Source: Eretmocerus hayati (Eukaryota > Arthropoda > Insecta > Hymenoptera > Aphelinidae). Taken from it: DNA of 64,000 nucleotides. The translations under genes were made by a program, and so were the position numbers. Numbering within the stretch: position 1 is the first letter of the stretch; each line of letters starts with the position of its first letter. Where the stretch lies: the NCBI GenBank assembly GCA_029851415.1, contig CM056744.1, forward strand, positions 64,102,172 through 64,166,171, in the 5' to 3' direction. Below the pieces are notes generated by a model, which had not been told where the DNA came from, made no database searches, and saw only the letters and a list, made by a program, of their open reading frames with translations. Below, one piece after another: positions 47,353 through 58,685 of the stretch.

Positions 47353-49106
47353 TTCTTGAAGAACAAATTGACCGTCAAATGCTTTTGAGTTATGCGCAAC
47401 CGCAATAATCTTGTTAAATTTCGTTTTTTCGGCTATGGTTTCGCCGTTAGGACCCGTCTCACCATTCTGTGTGCGCAAAAGAAGGTCGAGAAATTGCTCC
47501 ATCACAGATTTACCGTTTCTCTCGACTATAACATGCTGACGTTTGCCACATCCACCGCAAGTCTCATCCAAATTTTGATTGTTCAAACATCTGCTACAAG
47601 CGAATTGGACAACAGCGAGAACTACCCTATGTCGATAAACACTCGAACCGTCGGGATTCACGCGGACTAATTCTTCGCTTTCCGTTTCCGTGTCGTAGAA
47701 CGCATACAAATTATTCTGGCCGTCGTTTGGCTGTAGCTTACGGATATAACATTGAGCGTTACTGCTGTGTTTGGTTTTACAATTTTCACAATAACGAGCA
47801 TTACATTCGTGTTTTTTGTCAATAGCTTTGTCCCATCGGTACATGCATTCATTACACCACTGGACATTGTCGCATATAGTCTTACGAGCCCTCTTGGTCC
47901 GACGAGCGCTATACGATCCAGGTATCTTGTGTTTCAAATAACAATCGTGGCTGACAAACGTTCGATTGCAATCTTTACACGGAGTTTTTTGACCGACTGC
48001 ACACTGCGGCACGCTGTGACAACCCGAACATATTGCCGGACATGCATGAGAAAACGGTGCACGGTAATTTTTTCTACATCGATAACAGTAGTACTTAGAC
48101 CTTCCATCACGAGTAACCATTCCTGCAAGATTCAGAATCAAATCAAAATGGTTTTCACCGTTGTAAAGCACATCGACCCGTTCGCTCCAAAGTTTTGATT
48201 CATCCACGAATTTTTTCCGACCGTCGAACCAAAGCGTCTCTTGGTTAGCGATGCTCGGCTTCATCCACACCACGAGCGCTGCATTATGAACTCTCTGAAG
48301 ATGCTCTTGAAATTTTTCGAATTCATCGTACCCACAACCGCCCTGTGGTACGGCAACACCCGCATCGTCGCACAATTTCTGCGCTTCGCGTTTCTGTACA
48401 CCGCGTACATCTCTGGCAAAATTACCCCATTCTTTGTTTCTCTTCAAATCTTTCGACTTCTGGCAATTATATTTCAATCCACAAACGATGGCTCTAGGTA
48501 AACACAAATCATCGTCAAAGTTTCTAATGAACAATACCGAATGTTTAGACAGTACTTCGATCTTAACTTTATCGCTCGCACCGGCGCCGCGTGGTTCCTG
48601 CACTCGCGTTGCAATTAATTCTACAGTGCCATCTATGCGAAAACCCTCATTACTCTGTGCTATGCTATAGAACAGTGCCCATATATCATGATAGTCAAAA
48701 TCTTGAACTCTCCGAAAGACAAACCACGCCTCACCGTACCGAAACGTGATTGAATTCATTGTTATACCTATCCAATCGTTGCTTGCAAAACCATTAGTAA
48801 TTCTATGATGAATTTCTCTGAGCCCTTCCGCGAGAGCTTCGTATGGACGACCGTCATCGTATATCGATGGTCTGAATCGGAATCTTACTTGCTCTGCAGA
48901 AGTACGAAATAGTCTATTGAAACACGGAGCGCTACTTATTATATCTATATATCGATATTCCATGCCTCCACCACCACCAGCCTGGATGACAGGGATAACG
49001 GGTCGTTGTTGTTGCTCTTGGTGTACTGGCTCTTGTACTTGTTGTTGAGGCATTTCTGGTTCATTAGCACCGTCGGCGCGATCGCTCGATCTCTCATTTG
49101 AATGTA
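47152..49106 (-). pseudogene. Polinton-type DNA polymerase B, truncated after Exo II, right copy
   Basis: Mirror of the left gene: the exon starts at 49106, internal Met at 49053. The first 568 residues are identical to the left copy. At 47350 the frame enters the antisense strand of the unique centre and reads about 65 unrelated residues to a stop at 47152. Exo I and Exo II are present; Exo III, motif A and everything beyond are lost. It is clearly non-functional as a polymerase but could still make the N-terminal zinc-finger-like part. Confidence 0.92.
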
Positions 49107-49328
49107 CTGAACGAAAGAAAAACGCAATTGATATACGATCTTGAATGATACACGAAAGCTACAGCATCCATGGGAATTGTTTTTCTAGAAAAGTGCTAAG
49201 AGTAATTGAAAAGCCTCAAACTCCTCGGTTCTCTCCAAATCGGGAAGATCTTGAAAATTAAAAATTCCCCATTATAATCTACAACCGCGTGCCCCAATAC
49301 ATGCCGATCAGTTAATAAAATGACTCAC
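49107..49328 (-). other. Intron in Polinton polymerase gene, right copy
   Basis: Mirror of 44222-44443 with the same donor and acceptor. Confidence 0.7.
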
Positions 49329-50145
49329 CGTTGATGTCGATTTCGTCTTCCTCATGAAGTAGTACCACAGACGCATCACTCGCATCGCCGGGGTTCCCAC
49401 TGTGCGTGTCATCGGAGCTTGAGTCCGTCACTTCGTTTTGCCCTTCTTGGACACCCATCGACTCATTTGCTTCGGGTTGGTCACTTTCGTAATTTTGATC
49501 GCCATTCGTCGTGTCTTGGTTATCACTGATGCTATCGATGGTGGAGATATCCATCGCTTCCTGCGATTGAGTTGCAACAGCGGACGACATTGCCTCCTCC
49601 TCCTCGGGTTCAGCAACAGAGGTATCGATATCCATTGACGAATTTCCAGCCGAAGCCTCGTTGTCGATTTCCATTGAATAATCGCCGCTCATCGATTCGT
49701 TATTATCATCACAGTAGTCGTTGCATCCCTTTGAAGAGTCATCGCCCGAGGATTTTTTTCGCCTCTTTGCCGGTGGATGCTCCGTTGATTCACCCACAGC
49801 ACTTTGCGATTCACATTCATTTTGACACACCCTATCTTGAGTAAATACCGCACTGTCACAAGTTGAAACTCCACCACTCTCACTAAGCCAGGCACAATTT
49901 GACACTTGGTCTCCGGCAGTAGACGGAGGGAACCCTGGGGGCGTGAGGATCGGCAGGAGGTCTTCGAAGGTCGGAGTTGGTACCCTCTCATAGAGTACCC
50001 GTCTCGACGCATGAATGCGATCTTGCAGTTCGCTGTCGGAGATCGGTATGAAATCTGAGCGTTCTGGCGAGCTGATCAATAGAGGTCTGAAATCTAAGTC
50101 AATCGCATAAATTAGGAGTTGTTCGTTATCGGCTACAACAGACAT
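49329..50145 (-). CDS. Acidic N-terminal exon of Polinton polymerase gene, right copy
   Basis: Mirror of 43405-44221 and identical in translation, including the basic PPAKRRKKSS patch and the acidic serine-rich remainder. Candidate upstream exons mirror at 50133-50467. In this arm the joined polymerase exon is even shorter, so the main product would be the leader plus zinc-finger and partial exonuclease regions. Confidence 0.65.
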
Positions 50146-50945
50146 CGCTGCGTTGGAAATTCACCTTGATATGTTGAACTTTGGTCAGCGGCGATGTTAT
50201 CACCGTCGCCTGATTGGAGAAAAGAAATATCAGCAAAGTCTTGGAAATAAGACTCCTCAACTTGACGGTCCTCGTCTTGGGGTTCGGGAGTATGGGTCAC
50301 ATTGTATATCCCATCTTCACGGCCTGCACATGATTGGATATTGTAGCAAATTCGTGTTTCAATCCGTCTTTCGATTCAAGATGAATATTAAACGTAGAAT
50401 ACTCACGCATAGCGTAATACTCGCCCAGCTCGCGCAGCAGACTCTCGTCCTGTTGAGAATCATCCATGATCGAAGTTATCAGTAAGAAAGCTCAACTTGA
50501 AGTGAACTCGCCCTCTTTGAGCCAAGTAGCATCTCAATAAGTTTATCTCATTCACGAATTTGTACACCCCTCACACCCTCATATGGCATACGAATGAGAG
50601 CGCGCTTGCCTAGTCCTCTTACCCCCACTACCACGTCGTAACGCTACTCTCATATGGATCTTGATCAATTTCCTATTTTTACGAGCGCCAACCCCTGGTG
50701 TCATGGACCTAGGAAGCTCCGCCCACGACTTTTCCGACTGGATCAAATTTCCTCCCACCCCTTTGTACCCTAATAGTTTGAATTGAGAGATGCCAACGAA
50801 CTCTTTAACGCCATGGGGGTCCAGTCTCTGACTAGGAGCCGCCTATACCACATCATACCCTTTCGCTTGTCACAAACGGGCTTCCGCCGGGAAAGCTATA
50901 GTCAATTGTTATTGTACAGTGACCCTAGTGAAATCTGTGTAGAAA

Positions 50946-51788
50946 ATGGCTGAAGCGATGCTTCAACAACAAGAGAGTGCCCGAGTGTCTCCGATGTGTA
51001 CATCTCTCCCAGTGAAAGATGTGGATTTGCCTCTATTGCTGTGCAGCTCATATGATCTCAACGATTCTGGCTCCAAGAGAGTCATGATTGGACTCGAGGA
51101 CTTCGGCCTTACTAGTGCAACTGCCCAATACAGACCAGTGATTCTGATCGTGAGCAAGACTGGTACGTCAAGAGTGAGATTCAATTTTGAAAGCTGGGAA
51201 GAGTTCGAGAAGAAATTCGGAGAAATTGCCGATTTCTTCAGCCGTAAATCGACGCCGTCTGAGGTGATGCCTCTTAAGATTCAGATGTCGAACTTCGATA
51301 TTATTTTGACGACAACTTATTCGCGCAAGAGCGTGGTTCTTACTATGGAAGATGACAATTTGGACGAGGCATACAGCCCAGAAGAAAAGAGGAGGAAATC
51401 TCTCAAATCAACAATCACTATGCAAGAGGTGACATTCAAGGGGTTACGACGTATCCAAATATTGATCAAGGAGCAGTACAAGCGCTTGACAAATTTAGTG
51501 ATCGACGTCAACAACATGAGACATATGATCCACGAGGTCACTAGGGATACGATCCAGCAGCAGGTCGACTTTCACGCATCCAACAGCTTAGACGTCGTGC
51601 GGACTTTGTTCAGCGAGAAAAAAGAGCAAATTAGAGGTGATGTTTTGAAAAAATACGATTATACTCGCGATCCCACTGTGAGAGATATTTTTGAAATCGT
51701 ATTTTATGAAATGATTCTGTACCATTACGCTGTATTTCATAATCGCTGTGCTCAGCTATATTGTATCGAAGAATCTCAAGAAATGTGA
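50946..51788 (+). CDS. Polinton-encoded protein of unknown function, right copy
   Basis: Identical 280-residue product to the minus-strand gene at 41762-42604, in the mirror position. Both copies are complete from ATG to stop with no disabling change, in contrast to the polymerase. No family recognised. Neighbouring terminal region and divergent promoter are likewise mirrored. Confidence 0.8.
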   Translation: MAEAMLQQQESARVSPMCTSLPVKDVDLPLLLCSSYDLNDSGSKRVMIGLEDFGLTSATAQYRPVILIVSKTGTSRVRFNFESWEEFEKKFGEIADFFSRKSTPSEVMPLKIQMSNFDIILTTTYSRKSVVLTMEDDNLDEAYSPEEKRRKSLKSTITMQEVTFKGLRRIQILIKEQYKRLTNLVIDVNNMRHMIHEVTRDTIQQQVDFHASNSLDVVRTLFSEKKEQIRGDVLKKYDYTRDPTVRDIFEIVFYEMILYHYAVFHNRCAQLYCIEESQEM

Positions 51789-53322
51789 ATAATAACGACG
51801 ATATTTAAATGAATCACAGTGTTGGATTTTCATTTATCCTTATACATCTCTCATTCATCATACAAAATTTCATTCACCATTTTCGAAGAAAATTTATGCC
51901 ATTGATTAATAGAAAATTCACAAAAGTTGAACTTGTTTCAGTAATTTTACGTCGGTGTGCATTAAATATTGTTCAAAATTTCAAAAGACGCATCCGTTAC
52001 TATATTTGTGATTAAAAGCGTCCCCTCCGCTAGCAATGCTCACCCAATGCACTCGTTACAAGATTCGAAATAAAACTCGTAGTACATAGAAGCAGTAATT
52101 CACGAGTAACCATCAATCTCACTCGAAAGACATTTTGGATTTAACTAAAATTTCAAAGGACGCATCCGTTGATATATTTGTGATTGAAAGTGTCCTGTAC
52201 CCCTAGCGATGCTCACCCCAATGCATCCGTTAAAAAGTTCAAAAATAAAACTTGCAGTATATGGATGCAGTAGTTTCACTAGTAACCATTAATCTCGATC
52301 GAGAGACATCCTAGATTTAACGTCAAAGCTTACTTAAAATAAATGAGCACTCGACGTGCCATGGTGACTTCTCAAATAACGTCGATGCTACGTGAGAGCT
52401 ACTTGGCTGCACACCCGTTAAACATAAATCAAGGTGGTACGCATGATCTACTGCTCACGAGCGCATCGATCGGGCGATCGAGAGCTCTTGCGCCCACGTG
52501 TTGCTGTCACTCACCCCACGAAGCGGGCTCGACCACATGGGCCCCATCTCGATTCTCACACCCCTCGACGGTGCAGGAATAAACGGGTTTGTATCTCATG
52601 TATCACGTTTTTCCTCCCCAAATAGGTCAAATTGGAGCAGCGTCGATGCCTTTGCCGTGCTGTTGCTGCTGCTCATCTTATTTTCACACTATACTTTTCC
52701 GCTGTACACTTACGGATGTCCGATCCTATACTGACCTTTGCGAAAATAAGTGCAACTGACCGTGAAGCAACGCATGCATCACTCGTCCTTTGCTGAAATA
52801 TACTTACTTTTGCTCCAACTATGCGACATCTATTTCGTACATGCATAAGATATACTTACCTGCTATGTCGATATTCTAGCCAAGGGATCGAGATGCGCGC
52901 AAAATTTGCCGTCCGTCACGTACACGCACTCTGACTCCCGTCCGCCCTCACAAATATCGCAATGTTTACGAATGTGAGAAAGGTCGGCACAGCGAGAGCG
53001 AGAAGGCATGCGAAGGAGCGAGCAAGAAAGAGAGAGAATATACGTATGCGTATATGTATAAGATGCGCGACGGTATAATTCGGTGCGAAAAACCCCTCGG
53101 TCCGCAAACTGCACCGCTTTCCCGTCAGCCACTTCAATTCCTATAGCATAGATGCGCGCTGCATAGAGTATTGTATAGAAAGAGAAAGATCCGCAGTATA
53201 CTAACCTACAGTGTGCGGGCGCGCTCTGAAAATATAGAGTGCGTAACTTTGCCGCACGGCATGAGCTTAGTTATGCAATGACACGAGGAAAGAGAGAAAT
53301 TTGGGTACAGGACACGAGGAGG

Positions 53323-53362
<40 letters not shown>

Positions 53363-53699
53363 GGTGTGGATGTGCGCGCATAGCTGAGATGAGCAACGTA
53401 GGGTAGCCAAGTGTCCAAGATCGACGCAAAAAGACGACGCCGCTTTCCTCGCTTTCCCTCCAGCATCAAGCGTCAACGTATATAGCGCACCACAGCTCGC
53501 CCGCACGAAGAGGAGTATAGTAAGTTAGGTAGGTAGAGTGAGTGCGACAGAGTGAGAGAGAAATAGAGGTTTAGGCTGTAACACGCGTCCAGCATCGGCG
53601 CGAAAAGACGACGCCGCTTTCCCGCCAACATCCCCGAGTGCCAGTGCAGCTGCCGAAGAGAAGTATAGGAAGGTAAGAGTGAGAGAGAGAGAGAAAGAG

Positions 53700-53779
<80 letters not shown>

Positions 53780-54025
53780 GTGTATGCACGCGACAAGCTA
53801 TGTATAGCTAATGCGTGCATAAGCACATCCTCTCATTTATTTTTGTTTTAAAAAAAAAAAAAGTAGGGTGCGTCAAAAGTGATTGATCGACCCATTAATA
53901 ACCCCTCTTAATCCCCCCAAAGATCGATCAATCACGGGTAACGGGTTAACACCCCCGTCGCCACGCCCACAATACCACGTGACTTCCCCCACCCCTCTGT
54001 CTGGACATTGGGTACCATTACTACT

Positions 54026-54031
54026 CCTACT
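54026..54031. repeat. Polinton target site duplication, right (CCTACT)
   Basis: Exact repeat of 39518-39523 directly after the right terminus. Beyond it the sequence (GATTTCTCAAACTC...) differs from the left flank. Confidence 0.93.
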
Positions 54032-54969
54032 GATTTCTCAAACTCTGAGGAATTATGATGAATTCAAGAAATTCTAGCATAAAATGAAATTCTGACTGGA
54101 TGCTGAATCAAGCTGTAGACAGTTTCACCTCAATCAGGATAATGAATTGGTTCTGAAGCAATAAAAAAGTGCGCATGCATGATCCTTCGCCTGCTTTTTG
54201 GCACAAAATCCAATCTGACACGCTGCCCCAGTATAACAACCACTGAAAATTTCCCACTGACTCCAGCACATGTCATAAAAAATGCAGTAGAGAATAGACT
54301 TGGATTATGATATTCAAACACCAAAAATCACATTAATTCCATGAAAGAAGCACGGTTTCTGCTTTTGCTCAACTTTTGGTATGAAAAGTGCTGCTTTCCA
54401 ACCAAGTAACGAGTCAACCAATACTTAAGTTCTCAACTAAAGAAGGATTGCATGGAGCATTCAAGCTTGAATATTCAGCTTAAGCTCAATGAATCAGGAG
54501 ACACAGTAACTCAAGACATGGCATCTATATCATTCTGTTCAAAGTTCATCACTTGGGAGCGGAATTGGCACTCTGAGAACTATTTGTATAAGACAGAATG
54601 CAGGAAAGACCTCATAATTATTCTAGGGTCTGATTTTCAACACTGAAAAAAAGTCATTCTCATGTTCTGAAGGCTTCCATCAAATACATAAGACTTGATG
54701 CACTGATTATGACAATATAACATAACTATCGTCATGAGAGAATTTCTGACTCGTTATTGATGAATTAATTTCTCAAGCTGAGCACGAGTCTTTCCAAACC
54801 AACTTGAGTCACAAAATTGAAATTTGAATGATTTGATCATCCATGTACTGTATAAACACAGCCTGCAAGCACTCATTCTCACATTCCTCATCCCAAGCTC
54901 ATAACCTGATAACTGTTGGATAGGAATTGAAAATTCAACCCATCACCAGAATACCATACCCTATCAGAA
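54032..54969. other. Unassigned stretch
   Basis: No gene recognised. Two 64-codon frames (54130-54324 minus, 54452-54646 plus) lack motifs. Confidence 0.5.
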
Positions 54970-55420
54970 AAAATCAGCTGATTTATCAGCTGAAAAATCA
55001 CCTGATAAATCAACTGATAAATCAGCTGAAAAATCAGCTGATATTTTGGCCGATGATAAATCAGCTGATTTTTCACATTTTTATTGATTACTGGACTTTG
55101 AAAAATCAGCTGATTAATCAGCTGATTTTTTATAATTTATTTATTGAAATTTTTATTACATTTACCACTTCCCAAGCTACTTTCGCATGTTGCTTGTGGT
55201 CAAGTGTCGTCTATGTAATGAGAAAAAACGTAATCCATTAATTAAAATTTTGTACTTACGGGGATTTGAACTTGGATCTTCGAGTTTGTAGACACGACAC
55301 TCAACCAACTGCGCCATTCGAGATGTGTCAGTCAACAGTACAAAACAAGTATATGGGGCTCTCTTTCGTTGGGCCAACTTCTGTCTGTCACCGACAAAGT
55401 CGATAATGAATTAGTGATGC
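54970..55420 (-). mobile_element. SINE-like repeat with tRNA-like head and CAGCTG tail, copy 2
   Basis: Minus-strand partner of 20566-21000 with the same module order. The tRNA-like part is at about 55251-55320 (A-box-like AGTTGGTTGAG, B-box-like AGTTCAAATCC), and the tail of AATCAGCTGATTT words is at 54970-55130. Better preserved tRNA-like promoter than copy 1. It could be misread as a real tRNA gene; the stems are too poor for that. Confidence 0.75.
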
Positions 55421-55666
55421 GAACTCACTTGATTTGCTTGGAGGGATACTGTTATCGAGGAAAGTGGGCCTAATTTGCCCCCTGTGCATAATTTTCCTCA
55501 ACCAAAGATCTTTTGCGAGTTTTCTCATACAATCTCAAATTGCCCTCAACTCTTTGAACTAAATCTGCGTGCTCGGTGGTTCCCGAAAAACTACATTTCG
55601 GACGGGGCTGGTTGAGTAAACTCTGTTTGACTGGATTGCCGTTTCCAAATGAAAGTTTGTTGACCT
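55421..55666. other. Unassigned stretch before LTR element
   Basis: No feature recognised. ACCT at its end is part of the target duplication of the following element. Confidence 0.5.
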
Positions 55667-56009
55667 TGTGACGTGGTGAGTCTTGGGCCCCTTGCCCGCG
55701 CCTCACCCCGCCCCATGACGGTTCACCGGCGACGGCTCCGCGAACCGCGCAACACCCTTGCGCTGCTCGATGTCCGTCGCAGGTGCACCGTCAGCGTTTC
55801 TGACGGCGCATCGCGCCTTCCCCCTGAGGTACTAGTTTGCGGTGCGACCCGTCGTCGTGGACGACGAGCCGCGCAGCGGGCAGACCGCTCTGACCAACCT
55901 TAACACTCACTTCACTCTCTCTCGAGCCCTCAAATTATCCTTCTGATTAAAAGTCCATCTATTACATATTTATTCGTGTTCTTTCCGGAAACCCGTTACC
56001 CACGTCACA
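55667..56009 (+). repeat. 5' LTR
   Basis: 343 bp. The first 230 bp are very GC-rich, then the composition falls to the window average. It contains ATTAAA near 55945 as a possible polyadenylation signal. A possible primer site, TGGTGCTAGGTGGGG, begins a few bases after the LTR (56017), but I cannot match it to a specific tRNA. Confidence 0.9.
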
Positions 56010-56903
56010 TCTCTTCTGGTGCTAGGTGGGGTGGTTTCCCACGAAAAATTTTTTTCTCCCTAGTTTGGGAAAAAGTGAAATCTCCGTTTTTTTTTTGAAA
56101 AGTTTGCTGTTGGTGAATATTTGCGAGGGTGTTGTGACCGATCGGACTTCAGAAGATGAAGAGCTCGAGACAAACAGCCAGCAGCACACAGCAACAACCT
56201 GCCATGACCGGCTACTCAACAGCAGGAGATATCCAGCCAACGAGCTGATCAAAACCCCAAAAAGCAGGGAAGATGACTAACCGGGTCATCTTTACCAACT
56301 TGAGCTCAAGGATTGACTATTCAAGAAGTGAAGAAACGAGCAACCACCATTAATCTACTCATCGCATCAGCACACAGCAGCGAGGCATCAAGTAAAGTAC
56401 TGTCATCAATTTCAAGCACAAAATGTGTGAATTTTGCATTCAAAGCGAGCCAAATCTGATAATGATTCCATGTTGCCGTAGCAAAAATATTCTGAATCAA
56501 TGATGAGGCATGAAATCGTACGGAGCGATCTCGTGTATTCAACGGATTTGATTGGTGAAAATAATGATATGATGTGCGGTATGCTCATTCTCAATTTGTT
56601 GAAAAGAAACAACGTGCTCAATTTAGTGTGTCAACTAAAGACTATTTGTTAATATGAATGACTATATGTATGTCAATGTGAATGACGTGAAGTCACTATT
56701 GAAGGCACAGGACTGATGAGAGTTACTCCGCTGTGACCATATTGACATAACATTACTAAAAGTAAGGAATTATTGACATACGAACGAATATGCACGTTAA
56801 GTTTCATAAATTGCTAAGAGAATTGAGGATCGAATTACAATACCACATGCCAGTCGAATCGAATTAGTTGAGAGTACAAAAAGCACAAATTTGCCCGAAA
56901 ATA

Positions 56904-58685
56904 ATGAGAAAAATGGAAGAAATCGAAAAATACTGCGCTTGGTATTGCAGCCAAGCTATAGATTTCGATGGCTCGTACGAGCAGGTATCTTTATTTTATT
57001 CCAACGTTCGCCAAATCGCAAAAGATTGTGGATGGAGTAACCATCGAATAGTGCTACGAGCAATATCAAATAATTTAAAAGGCAGAGCAAAATACGTTTT
57101 TGAACCGATCATGATGGAATACCCTACAGTACATGCATTCTTGATGGATATTTGCTTCAAATTTGAAACGCTGCCAGCTTTTGTCGATTGCTTATATCGA
57201 TTGAAAAATTTACGTAGATACCCACGAGAATCGCTCTTTGACTTCGAAAGGAAATTGGATGAATTTCATCACTTGGCGCAATATAATCCTATTATCGAGG
57301 GATTCCGAAACCCCGCAGAGGAAAAGTCATTCAACAGTGGGATCGATCACATTACAATCAACAAATATTTGGAAAATATGCGACCACATTCGGCATGGCT
57401 AGTTCAAATACGTTGCCCAAAAACCTGGGGTGATGCAAAAATATTGGCTCGGGAGTATGCAAGAGATGAATTCCATGTTGTGAAGGATTGTTCCATTGAA
57501 CGAGTTGATCGTGCATATCATGAGACTGTGGATTCACATCAAGGGATTTCTGGTAGTTTATCACAAGTATCTTATCACAGGAATGAGATCAACAGACAGC
57601 CAAAACCCGTTATCGCTCGGCGAAGTTCGCAAGAGCACAGCTCAAATTGTCACAATTTTTCAGATCTAAAATATCAAACTCACAAAATTCATACTGAACA
57701 AGCGATAGAGCCAAAATCCAAAAAAGTGGTGTATGACCATGAGTCTGGGAAATCTGAGATTAATCTTTCAAAAGCAACCATTTCGAGTGAAAATATCAAA
57801 ATTGAGGAAATACAAGAATTTTTCATCGACAAACTAGTATATGAGCAATGTCAAGTAGTTTTTGAAGCGCCGTTAGAAGTTGCAATACAAAACCACTCGC
57901 CTTTCGTTGAAAAAGCAATAGTCATCAATGTAGAATCTGAAAGTATGCATGAGAATATTTGCATCGAAATCTCAGAAAATTCGAAAAACGACCCGTTGTG
58001 CTGCACAGATCTTTTGAATTTACATGAGCGTATCATTCTAGCTCATGATGATACTGTTGAAGAGCCACAGCTTACTGAAAACTCCCAAGTCAACCAGTCT
58101 ACTCATGAGAATAATTTCTGTCTCAATGCAAAATTCGAGAACTTATGTGTACCTCGAGTCGGAAAAGATCCAACTGAGCTCATGAGACAGAGCGAAATCC
58201 AATCCATACTTTTGGAAACTCGAGCGGGGAAAAATGCGAGTATGATCTTGAGCATGAATGAAATTCAATCGGTGAACTTGCACACCTCAAGAGTGAATGA
58301 TGAGTCATCCGACTCAAGCATTAGGGAAACAGTCGTGGCCAGCGAATGTCAGCAAGAATTGCGCGATGGTGAGATGGATGAGAGCATGGGTTGCAATGAT
58401 GACATTCCGCAGCAGTCCAATCTGCTTCAACTTGCGATCGTTTTTGCCCCCTTGCTTATCGGTGCGAAACTTGCAATTCAAAAAATGCACAAGATCTTCT
58501 TACTTCAAGTACAGCAGGTAGTCTTTCGGAAAGATGATAGATTACAAAATCATGCCTATATTCTCCTGAAAAATCGGCCGCCTCGAGAAAAACCTCCGTG
58601 GATATTAACTTTTGAGAGGAGCTTCCACCTTTCTGCGAATTTGCAAGGAAGCATTGCTCAGTTCCAACGGACGTCGGGTGATTAA
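56904..58685 (+). CDS. Gag-like protein of LTR element
   Basis: 593 residues from the ATG at 56904 (an earlier in-frame stretch from 56868 lacks ATG). Gag forms the particle that packages the element RNA. Residues about 20-190 follow the capsid pattern of Ty3/gypsy Gag: an LKGRAKYVF block, an FETLPAFVDCLYRL block and RESLFDFERKLDEFHHLA. The remaining 400 residues are hydrophilic, and I see no CCHC zinc knuckle or protease. A hydrophobic stretch occurs near the C-terminus (LAIVFAPLLIGAKLAI). An intact long frame in an element without pol suggests selection or youth. It could also be a domesticated-type Gag, but the LTRs and target duplication show a mobile element. Confidence 0.75.
   Translation: MRKMEEIEKYCAWYCSQAIDFDGSYEQVSLFYSNVRQIAKDCGWSNHRIVLRAISNNLKGRAKYVFEPIMMEYPTVHAFLMDICFKFETLPAFVDCLYRLKNLRRYPRESLFDFERKLDEFHHLAQYNPIIEGFRNPAEEKSFNSGIDHITINKYLENMRPHSAWLVQIRCPKTWGDAKILAREYARDEFHVVKDCSIERVDRAYHETVDSHQGISGSLSQVSYHRNEINRQPKPVIARRSSQEHSSNCHNFSDLKYQTHKIHTEQAIEPKSKKVVYDHESGKSEINLSKATISSENIKIEEIQEFFIDKLVYEQCQVVFEAPLEVAIQNHSPFVEKAIVINVESESMHENICIEISENSKNDPLCCTDLLNLHERIILAHDDTVEEPQLTENSQVNQSTHENNFCLNAKFENLCVPRVGKDPTELMRQSEIQSILLETRAGKNASMILSMNEIQSVNLHTSRVNDESSDSSIRETVVASECQQELRDGEMDESMGCNDDIPQQSNLLQLAIVFAPLLIGAKLAIQKMHKIFLLQVQQVVFRKDDRLQNHAYILLKNRPPREKPPWILTFERSFHLSANLQGSIAQFQRTSGD

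Larger units (their letters stand above)
39524..54025. mobile_element. Palindromic Polinton/Maverick-type element, 14.5 kb
   Basis: Identification rests on four points: a 6-bp duplication, 5'-AG...CT-3' termini, a family B polymerase of the protein-primed Polinton type, and virus-like spliced genes. The left arm (39524-46200) and right arm (47350-54025) are inverse complements: paired coordinates sum to 93550 at every gene boundary checked and to 93549 outside the CT tract. The unique centre is 46201-47349. Both polymerase copies are incomplete, and no integrase, ATPase, protease or capsid gene is present. The element is therefore non-autonomous, and both of its ends derive from one end of a parent. 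Confidence 0.9.
47350..54025 (-). repeat. Right arm of the palindromic Polinton
   Basis: 6,676 bp, inverse complement of 39524-46200. All encoded frames translate identically to their left-arm partners. The only differences I can see are in the CT tract (about 53680-53775). Confidence 0.95.

Noticed and set aside
39524..54025. Palindrome as pure assembly error
   Set aside because: Target duplications and unrelated flanks on both sides support a real insertion, although long-read proof is still needed.
55251..55320. Functional tRNA gene on the minus strand
   Set aside because: It belongs to a repeated SINE-like element also present at 20653-20722, and stem pairing is poor.
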